In this document: positions 1 through 8,172 of the stretch, in pieces | Position numbering within the stretch: the first letter of the stretch is position 1 | Layout of the letters: every line of letters starts with the position of its first letter | Assembly (NCBI RefSeq): GCF_004125825.1 | Contig: NZ_QQWI01000004.1 | Location: forward strand, 310,001 to 374,000 | From: Fusibacter sp. A1 | Lineage (GTDB): Bacteria > Bacillota > Clostridia > Peptostreptococcales > Acidaminobacteraceae | Direction of reading: 5' to 3' | DNA: 64,000 nucleotides | The notes under the pieces: model-generated | Databases searched by the model: none | What the model saw: only the letters and a program-made list of their open reading frames with translations | What the model was told of the DNA's origin: nothing | Position numbers and translations under genes: made by a program

Positions 1-96
1 AGACATGGATTCAATCATCTCGTTGGCTGCCAGATACTCATTAAGAAATTCGAGCTTCTCGTTATTATATGTAATCAGGTTCTCAATAAGGTTCAT
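1..96 (-). CDS. Partial gene at window edge, unknown function
   Basis: Only the first 32 codons are present; the rest lies beyond base 1. The ATG at 96..94 is preceded by an AGAGGTGAG ribosome binding site, and the gene starts 33 bases after the stop of the upstream flaG-like gene, so it is probably the next gene of the same flagellar operon. The visible peptide is rich in Asn, Glu and Leu and looks helical. I do not recognise the family. A small flagellar chaperone or export helper would fit the position, but that is inference from context only. Confidence 0.5.
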   Translation of the reverse strand, partial: MNLIENLITYNNEKLEFLNEYLAANEMIESMS

Positions 97-129
97 ACCC
101 TCACCTCTTTTGTTTCCGACATTCGATTT

Positions 130-501
130 CTAGATTCTTTTATCTAGGACAATTCCATTCATTTGCATCAGATTGGCAAGAATGTCTTGAACCCGCTTTG
201 ATGGATACTCAGAGATGACTTCATCCGTTTTAGTATCCACAACCGTATAAATCACGGTCTTAGTCACTTCATGTACTGAACGATCAATGCGTTTATCGAA
301 CATTTTCATCTGTCGATTAGCTCTATCAAGGGCTGCGGTTACACCAGGCTCGTACTCAGTCTCATTGTCTCTCTCACTTCTGAGTGCACCTTGTGTCTTT
401 TCATTGTGTTTTGTGCTTCGAGCTTCTGGCATTGATGCGATCACTTTGGTTAGTTCCATCCCGGAACCAGTAGGTCGAAATTCCCCAACGGATTGCATCA
501 T
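130..501 (-). CDS. flaG: FlaG family flagellar protein (second copy)
   Basis: This 123-residue protein carries a FlaG domain in its C-terminal half (about residues 60-121): a helical stretch, then a beta segment with VVDTKTDEVISEYP, then the helix VQDILANLMQM. FlaG proteins are small cytoplasmic proteins linked to filament length and assembly; their exact role is poorly defined. The N-terminal 50 residues are low-complexity and charged. The start follows a strong purine-rich site (AAAGGAGAAAGGGGGG). It is the distal member of the operon that also contains fliD and fliS, and it is a paralogue of the flaG at 3563-3943. The paralogues share the DTKT-E-ISE-P core but differ in their N-terminal parts. 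Confidence 0.85.
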   Translation of the reverse strand: MMQSVGEFRPTGSGMELTKVIASMPEARSTKHNEKTQGALRSERDNETEYEPGVTAALDRANRQMKMFDKRIDRSVHEVTKTVIYTVVDTKTDEVISEYPSKRVQDILANLMQMNGIVLDKRI

Positions 502-564
502 AACCCCCCTTTCTCCTTTAGTCCTATCATACCAAGTTTAATAAACTATTGCAATCTTGCAAAA

Positions 565-591
565 AAGGAAGCAGCACCCCTGGCGCTGCTA
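565..591 (-). terminator. Rho-independent terminator overlapping the yjfB-like stop
   Basis: On the minus strand a GCAGCGCC / GGTGCTGC stem with an AGG loop is followed by TTCCTTTTTT. It overlaps the stop codon of the small gene at 589-765. It could separate the fliS/yjfB-like part from the downstream flaG copy, or only attenuate readthrough. Confidence 0.7.
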
Positions 592-765
592 CACTTTGAT
601 GTCCAAACTCTGTCCTTTGCCTGTCATTTTGGCCACATCTTTCGACATTTCCATGATAGCGTCCATCGACTGGACATCCTGATGCATTACCTTTTGCATC
701 ATGCTCATTCTTACTGCACTTTGTAGACTATAGGTCATCGCAGCCATCTGAGAACTGATATTCAA
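589..765 (-). CDS. YjfB-like small motility protein
   Basis: This is a 58-residue protein with a TTG start at 765..763 and the ribosome binding site GAAAGGATG just upstream. It is Met- and Gln-rich and predicted helical; it begins NISSQMAAMTYSLQSAVRM and ends GKGQSLDIKV. The size, composition and C-terminal GQ-LDI-V tail resemble the YjfB-like putative motility protein family, whose molecular role is unknown. It lies 27 bases after the fliS stop in the filament-cap operon, which supports a motility role. The unusual start codon and short length explain why ordinary ORF calling misses it. Confidence 0.65.
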   Translation of the reverse strand: MNISSQMAAMTYSLQSAVRMSMMQKVMHQDVQSMDAIMEMSKDVAKMTGKGQSLDIKV

Positions 766-792
766 AAGACCACATCCTTTCTATGAGAACAT

Positions 793-1248
793 CTAAAGAA
801 GTGACATAGCTTCTTTCCATGTATCTCGCATTTCTTCTGCAATTACAAGCGCATCCAACATATGCTGTTCATTTTTCTCAACATTGCTTTCTACCAGTTT
901 ATCATAGATAAAATCATATAAAGCATCAAACTCATTACTTATTTCGTAATCCATATCGAGTGTCGACTGCAATTCAGACACAATTGCCTGGGCCTTTATT
1001 AAATGCTCACCTGTTTTTCCAATATTGCCTTGTTCATTAAATAGCCTAGCCATCTTGATAAATTTTATCAAGCCTTCATAAAGCATCAAGGTCAACTCCT
1101 GAGGACTGGCAGTAAGTATTTTCTGTTCTAAATACGCATCATGTTGCGATTTTTGCTTAGTAGCCTGATGAACCAATGGCTTATTCGGTGACCGTAATAC
1201 AGCTTTTGCAGCTGGTTTGCTATAATTATAAGGATTCAACATCGCCAT
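793..1248 (-). CDS. fliS: Flagellin export chaperone FliS
   Basis: FliS binds the C-terminal disordered region of flagellin in the cytoplasm, prevents early polymerisation and delivers it to the type III export gate. The 151-residue product shows the family core from about residue 36: AYLEQKILTASPQELTLMLY, followed by four helices ending in EEMRDTWKEAM. Typical FliS proteins have about 125-135 residues; this one has an extra basic N-terminal segment of roughly 30 residues. It lies downstream of fliD and a short helical gene, the usual fliD-fliS neighbourhood, and is probably transcribed from the sigma-D promoter at 3980-4006. The start follows AGGGGTG. Confidence 0.93.
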   Translation of the reverse strand: MAMLNPYNYSKPAAKAVLRSPNKPLVHQATKQKSQHDAYLEQKILTASPQELTLMLYEGLIKFIKMARLFNEQGNIGKTGEHLIKAQAIVSELQSTLDMDYEISNEFDALYDFIYDKLVESNVEKNEQHMLDALVIAEEMRDTWKEAMSLL

Positions 1249-1267
1249 AATACACCCCTTAATCTAC

Positions 1268-1621
1268 TTATTTTTTGTCGTCAATATAGTAACCATCACT
1301 TTGCGGTATAATCTTATGGTAGCTTCTAGACGCTTTTTTTGATTGTATCGCAATTTTCTTTTTTGAATTCAACTCTTTAATACTTTCTAAAACGTGTTTT
1401 TTCATCTCATAAATATTCATCATCGAATCATGGTGAATCGTTTTCAAGTAGCTTAATATTTCTTCCGAAAAGTCATCTTTATCAAATGACTCTGTCAACT
1501 GTGTTTCCCTTAACTTAAGCAATCGATCTATTTCATTTAACACATCGTTTGTTGGGCTCTTTTTGCTAAGTTCGAATATCGCTTCTGTTGTTTCAATAAA
1601 TTCTTTAACCGCTTTTTTCAT
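1268..1621 (-). CDS. Small helical protein between fliD and fliS, possible FliT-like chaperone
   Basis: This 117-residue protein is highly charged and predicted almost entirely alpha-helical up to about residue 95, with a Lys/Ser-rich tail. The chosen ATG (1621..1619) follows GGTGGCTGAT and lies directly after the fliD stop, so translation is probably coupled. FliT chaperones of the filament cap occupy a similar operon position and have a similar size and helical content, but I see no diagnostic motif. The FliT assignment is therefore inference from position and secondary structure; an unrelated export helper is equally possible. Confidence 0.6.
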   Translation of the reverse strand: MKKAVKEFIETTEAIFELSKKSPTNDVLNEIDRLLKLRETQLTESFDKDDFSEEILSYLKTIHHDSMMNIYEMKKHVLESIKELNSKKKIAIQSKKASRSYHKIIPQSDGYYIDDKK

Positions 1622-1622
1622 A

Positions 1623-3539
1623 TCAGCCACCAAGTTGACCTAAGAACGCCTGAAACTGGCTATCCATTTGTGACAATACACTTTCCATGTTACCAAATAG
1701 TCTATAGTAGGATTCTTCTTTACTTGAAAGTGAATCCAACAAATCCGCAATTCTTGAATCATATTCCTTAATTCTCTTTTGCATTTCGTTGACAAATTCA
1801 GTAGTGTCACCTTTCACACCTGCACGTTCAATCAAAAAACCTTTTTTTCCGCTAGATGATCTTGTTGTTCTTATATTATCTTGTAAAATGTCATATACTC
1901 TGTAGGCAATACCGTTTTCGCTTTTACGGGTTGCTCTATCAGTATCCGAATACGTGGTACTCGACTGCTTAGTAAATAGTTCAATCACTTGATCGGTTTT
2001 ATTAACTAAAGCATCTTTTAATTTTGCTTCATCTATCACAAGTTTTCCATTATCTTTATAATTTGATGAAGTAGAAATACCAATATCCTTCATTGATATG
2101 TTAAGTCCATCTATAGGTTCATAAAAAACGGTTCTTAAGTCAGATAAAATTTTACTCAAAATTGGATCATTACTCAAGAGGCCAGCTTTGGCTTTTTGTT
2201 CCCATAATTTCACTTCATCTTCTGATAGTGCTTCTTTTTCCTCACTAGTCAAAGGTTGAAAATCTCGCAATGCTTTTTCGTTGATTTTACCGCTAATATC
2301 ATCAATTATCTTATTGTAGCTCTCTACAAAATCTTTAATATTTTCAATGATGGTATCTGTATTATCAGCAGTGATATTTACATTGATAGCATCAACCTCA
2401 GTATAAGTTTGATTTAAAGTATATTGAACATTTTCAAGCGTAAAAGTATTCGAAGCTCTACTTGTTTGAACTCCATTTACAGAAAAGATTGCATTTTGGC
2501 CAGCTGTTCTTCCAGTAGTATCTAATTTTAATGCGGTTTCAAGAAAACTATTTCCTGAACCATCAGGGACATTGCCATTAGCATCTCTTAAGTCAATATT
2601 AAACGCTTCTCCAGTTTGAGTAGATGCTAATGTAAAACCATCCGAAATAGTACTATAGCTTATCAAAACTCCAACGTTACTATTATTTATTTCAGCCATC
2701 ATATCTTTAATTGTTGTTGTCTCACTAAAAGTAAAATCAACACCATTAATACTAAAGCTTTGATCACCAGCTAAATTAAATGCTCCAAGTATTGTTTCAT
2801 TAACATTCAAATAATTTGTTTGGTTAGCAGTAAATCCAAGTTCACCAATTAAATCACCACTTATTTTCATTTCATGGGCTGATTCACTATTTCCAATAAC
2901 TAATCTATTATCTACAACTGAAGCAGAAAAGCCAGTACCAAATGCAGTATTCAATTTACTTGTTAACTCCGTGGTAAACTGTGGGGATCCATCAACTAAT
3001 GGGTCACCATCTAATCCAACATATCCACCATCTAAGGTAATTGTTTTTTCAACTCCATCGAATGAAAATTTAAATGTATTTTTTCCACTAGTAATTGCAT
3101 CATTAATAGTAGTTAAGTTAAGTGTAAAAGTAGGGTCAGAATCTCCACTAAAATCTCCGGTAACACCTTGGCTTTTCCAACTATCTTTAGTTGCAAGCTG
3201 TGTAATCGATTCAAAACTAACAGTTGTAGCAGTAGCACCAGCTAGTGGGTCTGCTGTTATCGCGGAGTTAGTAACACCACCAGCAGTTAATTTTGCAGCA
3301 TACACATCAAAAAAACTAGCAGAACGTAAATTAGTAGTTGGTTTTAATACATCAAAGTATGAATCAGTAAAAGATCTTAACACATTGGAAGTTTCACGGT
3401 AAGATTCAATCGTCCAGTCCACTTTCACCTTTTGAGCTACAACCGTATCTACACGTGATTGCTCTATTTTCATTAAATCTTTTATCATTTGGTCGGTGTC
3501 AAATCCAGATGATAAACCTGTAATTCTCATCGTGCTCAT
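1623..3539 (-). CDS. fliD: Flagellar filament cap protein FliD
   Basis: FliD forms the oligomeric cap at the growing filament tip and folds incoming flagellin. The 638-residue product begins MRITGLSSGFDTDQMIKDLM, the hallmark FliD N-terminus, with the FliD_N domain to about residue 105. The C-terminal FliD domain (about 400-620) includes LLSNDPILSKILSDLR and ends in a heptad-like coiled coil that is needed for capping. The centre is a long, AT-rich, fast-evolving stretch with several flagellin-like D2/D3 repeats, which makes the protein longer than the usual 450-500 residues. It lies 23 bases downstream of the first flaG and is driven by the sigma-D promoter at 3980-4006. Confidence 0.95.
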   Translation of the reverse strand: MSTMRITGLSSGFDTDQMIKDLMKIEQSRVDTVVAQKVKVDWTIESYRETSNVLRSFTDSYFDVLKPTTNLRSASFFDVYAAKLTAGGVTNSAITADPLAGATATTVSFESITQLATKDSWKSQGVTGDFSGDSDPTFTLNLTTINDAITSGKNTFKFSFDGVEKTITLDGGYVGLDGDPLVDGSPQFTTELTSKLNTAFGTGFSASVVDNRLVIGNSESAHEMKISGDLIGELGFTANQTNYLNVNETILGAFNLAGDQSFSINGVDFTFSETTTIKDMMAEINNSNVGVLISYSTISDGFTLASTQTGEAFNIDLRDANGNVPDGSGNSFLETALKLDTTGRTAGQNAIFSVNGVQTSRASNTFTLENVQYTLNQTYTEVDAINVNITADNTDTIIENIKDFVESYNKIIDDISGKINEKALRDFQPLTSEEKEALSEDEVKLWEQKAKAGLLSNDPILSKILSDLRTVFYEPIDGLNISMKDIGISTSSNYKDNGKLVIDEAKLKDALVNKTDQVIELFTKQSSTTYSDTDRATRKSENGIAYRVYDILQDNIRTTRSSSGKKGFLIERAGVKGDTTEFVNEMQKRIKEYDSRIADLLDSLSSKEESYYRLFGNMESVLSQMDSQFQAFLGQLGG

Positions 3540-3562
3540 AGTTAACCACCTTTCATAAAGTA

Positions 3563-3943
3563 TTAAGCTTTTTCATCAACGAAAAGACCAGCAAGTTCCC
3601 ACATTTTTGCAATCATATCCTGTATTTTTTTTGGTGGAAACTCACTAATGATTTCATGGGTTTTTGTATCACGGAGTACATACATAACTGTTTTAGTTTT
3701 TTCATGAATGGTTCTTTCAATCATTTTATCAAATTGCTCTAGGGATTTATTTGCTTGTTTAACTGATTTATTTAATAAATCCTCATTATGTTCTACAACA
3801 TCCACTTCGCTATTCGTTTGATTATTTTCTTGCAATGATAAACCATTCAATCTTGAATTTACAATTTCAGATTTATCTGCTTTTCCTTTTGACTGAATGG
3901 AAGCTGTTGAAGCATTTACAGATATCACACCATCAATTTTCAT
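3563..3943 (-). CDS. flaG: FlaG family flagellar protein (first copy)
   Basis: This 126-residue protein has a C-terminal FlaG domain (about residues 65-122) with the core LRDTKTHEIISEFPPKKIQDM. I place the start at ATG 3943..3941 because GGAGGTGTGATT precedes it with ideal spacing; a GTG two codons earlier overlaps the ribosome binding site. It is the first gene of the fliD operon and lies 36 bases downstream of a consensus sigma-D promoter. FlaG is thought to affect filament length. It is a diverged paralogue of the gene at 130-501 in the same operon, an uncommon duplication. Confidence 0.9.
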   Translation of the reverse strand: MKIDGVISVNASTASIQSKGKADKSEIVNSRLNGLSLQENNQTNSEVDVVEHNEDLLNKSVKQANKSLEQFDKMIERTIHEKTKTVMYVLRDTKTHEIISEFPPKKIQDMIAKMWELAGLFVDEKA

Positions 3944-3979
3944 AATCACACCTCCATAAGCAAATTCTTTCTAGTTAGT

Positions 3980-4006
3980 TTATCGGCATAATCTATTTAA
4001 ACTTTA
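3980..4006 (-). promoter_or_regulatory. Sigma-D (sigma-28) promoter of the flaG-fliD operon
   Basis: On the minus strand TAAA (4006..4003), a 15-base spacer and GCCGATAA (3987..3980) match the sigma-D consensus TAAA-N15-GCCGATAT. It lies 36 bases upstream of the flaG start. The same architecture recurs before hag and flgM, and closely before flhO. Confidence 0.85.
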
Positions 4007-4209
4007 ATAAATAAAGGCCACATAATAAACATTGAAATGGAACATAAAAATCTATTACTTTTTGTAAAATTAAATGCTTTATATGCAACAATGAAAAGTA
4101 TATAGAACGTGGATTGGATATACAGAATCAAAACGAATCAGAAATTTGAGTTGTATAGTACAGCATATCACAACCGGTACAATGAAACACTTAGCGCCTT
4201 CAAATATTT

Positions 4210-4401
4210 TTATAAAACTGTCTTACCGAGGTGTGTAATTGTAAAATAAAGGTTCTTAAACATCTTTCTAACCTCGCTTAAAATTTTAGTCGTTTCAGAA
4301 ATAGAATAGTGCATATTTGCGGTTAATAACCTTGAGTCAATAAATTGAGTAGGGTGCTTTCCAAAAATGATAAACAAATCATTTGCAACTGTTTTTTTCA
4401 T
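4210..4401 (-). CDS. Doubtful small ORF, 63 aa
   Basis: The ORF starts MKKTVANDLFIIFGKHPT and has no family features I recognise. The upstream sequence offers only a weak ribosome binding site (CAGG). It lies in the AT-rich gap between the flaG operon promoter and decayed mobile-element sequence. It may be a degraded gene piece or chance; I keep it only so that the stretch is described. Confidence 0.2.
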   Translation of the reverse strand: MKKTVANDLFIIFGKHPTQFIDSRLLTANMHYSISETTKILSEVRKMFKNLYFTITHLGKTVL

Positions 4402-4978
4402 CCTGTAAAGTCACACTCAATCAATCATAATCGCTCGTGACAAGAACGAATCAAGTGCGTTTTTAGGCATGTTGCAAGATCATATGAGGGATGCACTTGA
4501 AGAGTCAATGAAGACGCGGTCTTGCTCCTGTCTGATCGGTGCAGCATTCCTCAGACCACAAGTCCGAATACGGCTCACTCCAGATCCTAACTGCCAAACT
4601 CGACCTCCATTTCTAACTGGGATCTACGGGTGTCATGCCCTAAGCACGGGTCTTCAGTTCCCAGATTCCTAAAGATCGCGGCTTCGTCACTAGACGACTC
4701 CCATCAGACAGAAGCATCCCCTTCAATATCTTGATAAGAGACTGCCGGTTCTGAGTTTAAGCCGCCTTGGGGTTGATGAGCATTTCGCCGTTCTTGCCAT
4801 GAGTGGTTTTTGAGAGTAGCATGTTGACGTTCATAAAGAAGGCATATATTAAACACTGGATATGGGTGTTTTTTTACCCCTCGTTTTGTGACGCTCCTAA
4901 AACCGATAGCATCTAGATTCTCATCAGACATGAACGGTTGATTGTACTATGGTCAGGAATTTTATAACCTTCAAGGGG
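4402..4978. other. Unassigned, compositionally distinct stretch
   Basis: From about 4,440 to 4,930 the sequence is visibly more GC-rich than the AT-rich flagellar DNA on both sides and contains many short complementary words. Short ORFs occur in several frames (for example 4704-4931 on the minus strand) but none resembles a known protein or has convincing start signals. It adjoins a transposase fragment, so decayed mobile DNA is the simplest guess. I cannot name it. Confidence 0.35.
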
Positions 4979-5242
4979 TCATTTAAAACGTAGGTCATAC
5001 AAGCACGCTTGCTCAATCGCGCGACCGCCTGTGATACCAATCATATGACCAAAGAGTGTGATTCTTGAAAGTATTCGTGGTGGGTATGGCGGACGTCCGA
5101 TACAAGAGTGCAAGTCGTAGAAGTGATACATAGATAGTTCGTTCATGATTTGGTGAAAAACGCGTACAGGTGCATCATTAGGTAAATCATATCCGTGATC
5201 GTAATGAAACGCGAGTTGAATTGAGTCCTCATTGTTGTATAC
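4979..5242 (-). pseudogene. N-terminal fragment of an IS5/IS1182-type transposase
   Basis: Reading the minus strand in the frame ending at the TGA 4981..4979 gives about 87 residues: VFHQIMNELSMYHFYD, then IGRPPYPPRIL, then LFGHMIGITGGRAIEQACLY-DLRFK. This resembles the N-terminal DUF772-like domain of IS5/IS1182 transposases (target pattern: short helix, G-R-P-P-Y-P, SR-IE-A---D--F). There is no start codon in frame after the upstream stop, and the catalytic DDE part is absent because the frame ends right after the domain. It is a remnant of a second mobile element beside the IS256 insertion. Confidence 0.6.
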
Positions 5243-5655
5243 AACTCATGTGCAATATTGTCTTATAACAATATTATACCACCATAAATATTAGTAACTA
5301 ATGATTCAACTGAGGATGACAAAAGTGCAAATAAAAACAAGGTATTCGAATGGAATACCTTGAGTTAATCAGGCGAGTTGCTTATGGAATTATATTCCTG
5401 TTTAATTACAGCCACTTTTTAAAGTCCCAAACGTACTGACCAATGCATCCATCTCCTCCACGATTATCCTCTTTTGGGGTGGTAATCCTCGTAGATAGAT
5501 ATTAAATTTAATAGACTAAGTTTTTAAAACCACTCCACAGACTGTCTCCTACATCCCAGTACAGTATTAAGAAAATACCTATCCTTAACAATCCTCCGTC
5601 CCCCTCCACACGAAGACACTATTATTCAACTAGAAAATGGTACCGTCAAGATTTA
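5243..5655. other. Non-coding stretch left of the IS256 element
   Basis: No credible gene is seen. A perfect hairpin AAGGTATTC / GAATACCTT at about 5339-5361 resembles a terminator stem but has no T-run on either strand. The remainder looks like degraded intergenic or mobile DNA. Confidence 0.4.
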
Positions 5656-6974
5656 TGCGCAAATTAGTTTAGCCGCCTGGTTAAAGACGATTATATAGCA
5701 ATGGAATCATTTGGATCATCTAGTTCCATACGATCTAGATGATTCATGTTTAGATAACGCTTCATACCCCACTGTGTACCTGCAACATGCCGTAATCTAG
5801 CGCAGACAAGCATAAGTGCAGAATTGCCATCAGGGAATGTTCCAACAACGCGCGTGCGCCTTCTAATCTCACGATTAAGACGTTCAATGGTGTTGTTAGT
5901 TCGTATTCTAGTCCAGTGTTTAAGGGGAAAACTCATGTATGTAATGGTTTCCTCGATACTATCTTCCACCTTCTTAGCCGCTTGGTGCAGCTTCATTTCT
6001 TTGAGTTTTTCAACGACTTGAGCAGCCTTGATCCTTGCAGCTTTCTTGTCTTCACTTGCATGGATTGCCTTGAGCATTTTAGTCACATGACCCATCTTTG
6101 AACGAGGCGTTACTGAGAAGACATTTCTATAGAAGTGGACCGTGCAGCGTTGGTATTTAGCGTTTGGAAACACTGCGGGAATAGACTCAAGCATACCAAG
6201 AGACTTATCACCGATTATCAGCTTAACACCTGAAAGGCCACGTGATTTGAGCCAGTTAAAGAAGGATAACCAACTCTCTTTGTCTTCCTTCATGCCCTCA
6301 GCGGCACCAAGGATTTCACGGTGTCCTTCTTTGTTTACACCAATAGCAATCAGGATTGCAACGTTCTCATATTCGCCACCCCATGATCGTTTGAGGAAGA
6401 TACCATCTACATAGACATAAGGGTATTCTCCACCTGTGAGAGGGCGATTACGCCATGTTTCTATGTGTTCATAGGCTTTCTTATTGAGGTTGCTAATCGA
6501 ACCTGGCGAAACCTTTGTACCCCATAAAGCCTCCGTGATGTCTTCAACGCGACGGACGGAAACGCCTGCAAGGTACATTTCAATCAGTGCTTCTTCCACG
6601 GAACATTCTCTTCTGTGATAGCGTTCTATAATTGCAGTCTCAAATTTCATCCCTTTAAGTTTGGGTACGTTCAACTTCACATCACCCGAAGTGGTTGTAA
6701 GTCCTCGTATGTAATGACCAGCCCGATATCCTTTGCGTTCATCAGAACGTTCATATTTGGAAGCATTCAACAGCTCATCGGCTTCCTGATTGAGAAGGGC
6801 ATTGAGTGTTTCCTCAACACTGTTTCTTACAAGATCCTTAAGCTCGGTTTTGATTACCTGTTCATTTAGTTGTATAATGTTACCCACCATGGTTCGTGCC
6901 TCCTTGGTAGGGTTTTGTGTGGTAACTTTATTTTACCAAACGGCACTGGATACATGTCCTTTTTTATTTGCGCA
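5656..6974 (-). mobile_element. IS256-family insertion sequence (approximate ends)
   Basis: The element consists of one transposase gene with short flanks. Inward-facing TGCGCAAAT words occur at 5656-5664 and, in reverse complement, at 6966-6974, just outside the gene at the distances usual for IS256 ends; I use them as provisional terminal inverted repeats. A second copy of the right-hand word is at 7010-7018 inside a 40-bp direct duplication, so the right boundary is ambiguous. No clear 8-bp target duplication could be assigned. The element sits between the hag terminator and the flaG-fliD operon and leaves both promoters intact. Confidence 0.6.
5691..6890 (-). CDS. IS256-family (mutator-type) transposase
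   Basis: This 399-residue DDE transposase is full length for the family (about 390-410). The catalytic residues are D162 (VYVDGIFLK), D228 (IIGDKSLG) and E336 (NNTIERLNREIRRRTRVVG); the CTVHFYRN motif at 249-256 is the family C/D-x2-H signature. The N-terminal 100 residues form the helical DNA-binding part. The start ATG follows AAGGAGG. No frameshift or stop interrupts it, so it could be active. It mobilises its own element by a copy-out circular intermediate, as known for the family. Confidence 0.95.
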   Translation of the reverse strand: MVGNIIQLNEQVIKTELKDLVRNSVEETLNALLNQEADELLNASKYERSDERKGYRAGHYIRGLTTTSGDVKLNVPKLKGMKFETAIIERYHRRECSVEEALIEMYLAGVSVRRVEDITEALWGTKVSPGSISNLNKKAYEHIETWRNRPLTGGEYPYVYVDGIFLKRSWGGEYENVAILIAIGVNKEGHREILGAAEGMKEDKESWLSFFNWLKSRGLSGVKLIIGDKSLGMLESIPAVFPNAKYQRCTVHFYRNVFSVTPRSKMGHVTKMLKAIHASEDKKAARIKAAQVVEKLKEMKLHQAAKKVEDSIEETITYMSFPLKHWTRIRTNNTIERLNREIRRRTRVVGTFPDGNSALMLVCARLRHVAGTQWGMKRYLNMNHLDRMELDDPNDSIAI

Positions 6975-7035
6975 ACTTATTATACGTTATCGGACACATG
7001 TCCATTTTTATTTGCGCAACTTATTATACGTTATC
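6952..7035. repeat. 40-bp direct repeat, two copies, at the IS256 right flank
   Basis: Copies at 6952-6991 and 6996-7035 are identical except at one base and have a 44-base period. Each begins ACATGTCC and contains TTTGCGCAACTTATTATACG. The repeat includes the presumed right end of the IS256 element, so it may reflect a duplicated IS end or a pre-existing tandem repeat used as a target. Confidence 0.75.
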
Positions 7036-7186
7036 TAGAAAATTTCCATTTAACACATAAGGGACTTTCACTCATTATCGTATAGCGCTGCTTAATGCAC
7101 AAAATAGACTAACAGCACGTTAGTCTATTGAGTATGCTTATAAATTGTATCTCTTGATGTGCACTCGTAAATATGCCTAAAACAAG

Positions 7187-7220
7187 AAAAGAGTGGGGTT
7201 TCAAAGAAATCCCACTCTTA
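7187..7220 (-). terminator. Terminator of the flagellin gene
   Basis: On the minus strand AAGAGTGGGATTTC pairs with GAAACCCCACTCTT across a TTT loop and is followed by TTCTTGTTTT. It lies 42 bases after the hag stop codon and is a strong stem, as expected for an abundant monocistronic transcript. Confidence 0.85.
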
Positions 7221-7261
7221 GCAATTGACCTAGAACCTCATATAATTACTTACTTAATGTA

Positions 7262-8077
7262 TTATCTAAGTAGTTGTAAAACACCTTGAGGTGCTTGATT
7301 AGCTTGAGCAAGCATAGCTTGAGCAGCCTGTTGCAAAATATTATTTTTAGTGAAGTTCATCATTTCTTTAGCCATATCTACATCTCTAATACGCGATTCA
7401 GCAGCTTGTAAGTTTTCAGAACCATTGTCTAAATTCTTGATTGTATGTTCCAAACGATTTTGTAGCGCACCTAATTCAGAACGAGTTTCTGATACTGTAG
7501 TGATTGCTGTATCAACTAAAGCAATATCTATATCAAATTGAGCGGATGTACCATCAACGGCAATAACATCAACTCCTAAAGTTGTAGCATCCATTGAGGT
7601 TGCAACAGTTACATCAACAGTTTGACCTGCATTAGCTCCTATTTGAAGATCGACAGCCAAAGTCCCATCTAAAAGTTTTGTTCCGTTAAATTCAGTTCTA
7701 TCTGAAATTCCTGTTAATTCCTCGTTTAATGCATCTACCTCAGCTTGGATTGCAGCTAAATCATCCGCCTCATTAGTACCCGTACCACCTTGAACTACCA
7801 ACTCTCTCATTCTTTGAAGTATAGCATGACTTTCATTTAATGCCCCTTCAGCTGTTTGAATCAAAGATATACCATCTTGAGAATTTCTAGATGCTTGATT
7901 CAAACCACGAATTTGACCTCTCATTTTTTCTGAAATTGATAGTCCAGCTGCATCATCGCCAGCTCTGTTGATTCTAAGACCTGAAGATAGTTTTTCGATT
8001 GACTTTGCACCGTTATCTGAGTTAATACCCAATTGTCTGTGCGTATTCATTGCCATTAAGTTATTGTTGATTCTCAT
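7262..8077 (-). CDS. hag: Flagellin
   Basis: Flagellin is the exported filament subunit. The 271-residue product has the conserved N-terminal D0/D1 region (about residues 1-140, INNNLMAMNTHRQL; SSGLRINRAGDDAAGL) and the C-terminal D1/D0 region (about 185-271, ending AQANQAPQGVLQLLR). The variable middle is only about 45 residues, so outer domains are essentially absent and the filament should be smooth and thin. I start at ATG 8077..8075 because AAGGAGGAATTGATT precedes it; an in-frame TTG at 8083 lies inside that ribosome binding hairpin. Expression is set by the sigma-D promoter at 8173-8199 and by two CsrA-type hairpins in the leader. Confidence 0.97.
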   Translation of the reverse strand: MRINNNLMAMNTHRQLGINSDNGAKSIEKLSSGLRINRAGDDAAGLSISEKMRGQIRGLNQASRNSQDGISLIQTAEGALNESHAILQRMRELVVQGGTGTNEADDLAAIQAEVDALNEELTGISDRTEFNGTKLLDGTLAVDLQIGANAGQTVDVTVATSMDATTLGVDVIAVDGTSAQFDIDIALVDTAITTVSETRSELGALQNRLEHTIKNLDNGSENLQAAESRIRDVDMAKEMMNFTKNNILQQAAQAMLAQANQAPQGVLQLLR

Positions 8078-8080
8078 AAT

Positions 8081-8098
8081 CAATTCCTCCTTGAATTG
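8081..8098 (-). promoter_or_regulatory. CsrA-binding hairpin over the hag ribosome binding site
   Basis: On the minus strand CAATTC-AAGGAG-GAATTG is a perfect 6-bp stem with the Shine-Dalgarno sequence exposed in the loop. A GGA in a hairpin loop is the classical CsrA target. CsrA bound here would block ribosome entry on hag mRNA, as known for B. subtilis hag. Confidence 0.8.
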
Positions 8099-8107
8099 TT
8101 TACATAG

Positions 8108-8123
8108 GTAGCATCCTTGCTAC
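8108..8123 (-). promoter_or_regulatory. Second CsrA-binding hairpin in the hag leader
   Basis: On the minus strand GTAGC-AAGGAT-GCTAC is a perfect 5-bp stem with AAGGA in the loop. It lies about 25 bases upstream of the first site, close to the spacing of the two cooperative CsrA sites in the B. subtilis hag leader. A further stem, TAAAACC / GGTTTTA, lies just upstream at about 8135-8158. Confidence 0.75.
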
Positions 8124-8172
8124 AGTTGTAGTATTAAAACCTACGGCCGCTGGTTTTATATACCTGTTTATT

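Noticed and set aside
2971..3402. 143-residue plus-strand ORF inside fliD
   Set aside because: It is an antisense shadow of a well-supported gene with no start signals or family match.
4440..4700. A group II intron remnant
   Set aside because: On the minus strand GAGCCGTAT resembles the start of domain V, but the rest of the domain V hairpin and its GAAA loop do not follow, and no reverse transcriptase trace is seen.
8078..8083. TTG at 8083 as the flagellin start
   Set aside because: It lies in the stem of the hairpin that carries the ribosome binding site; the ATG at 8077 has ideal spacing and matches the conserved N-terminus.
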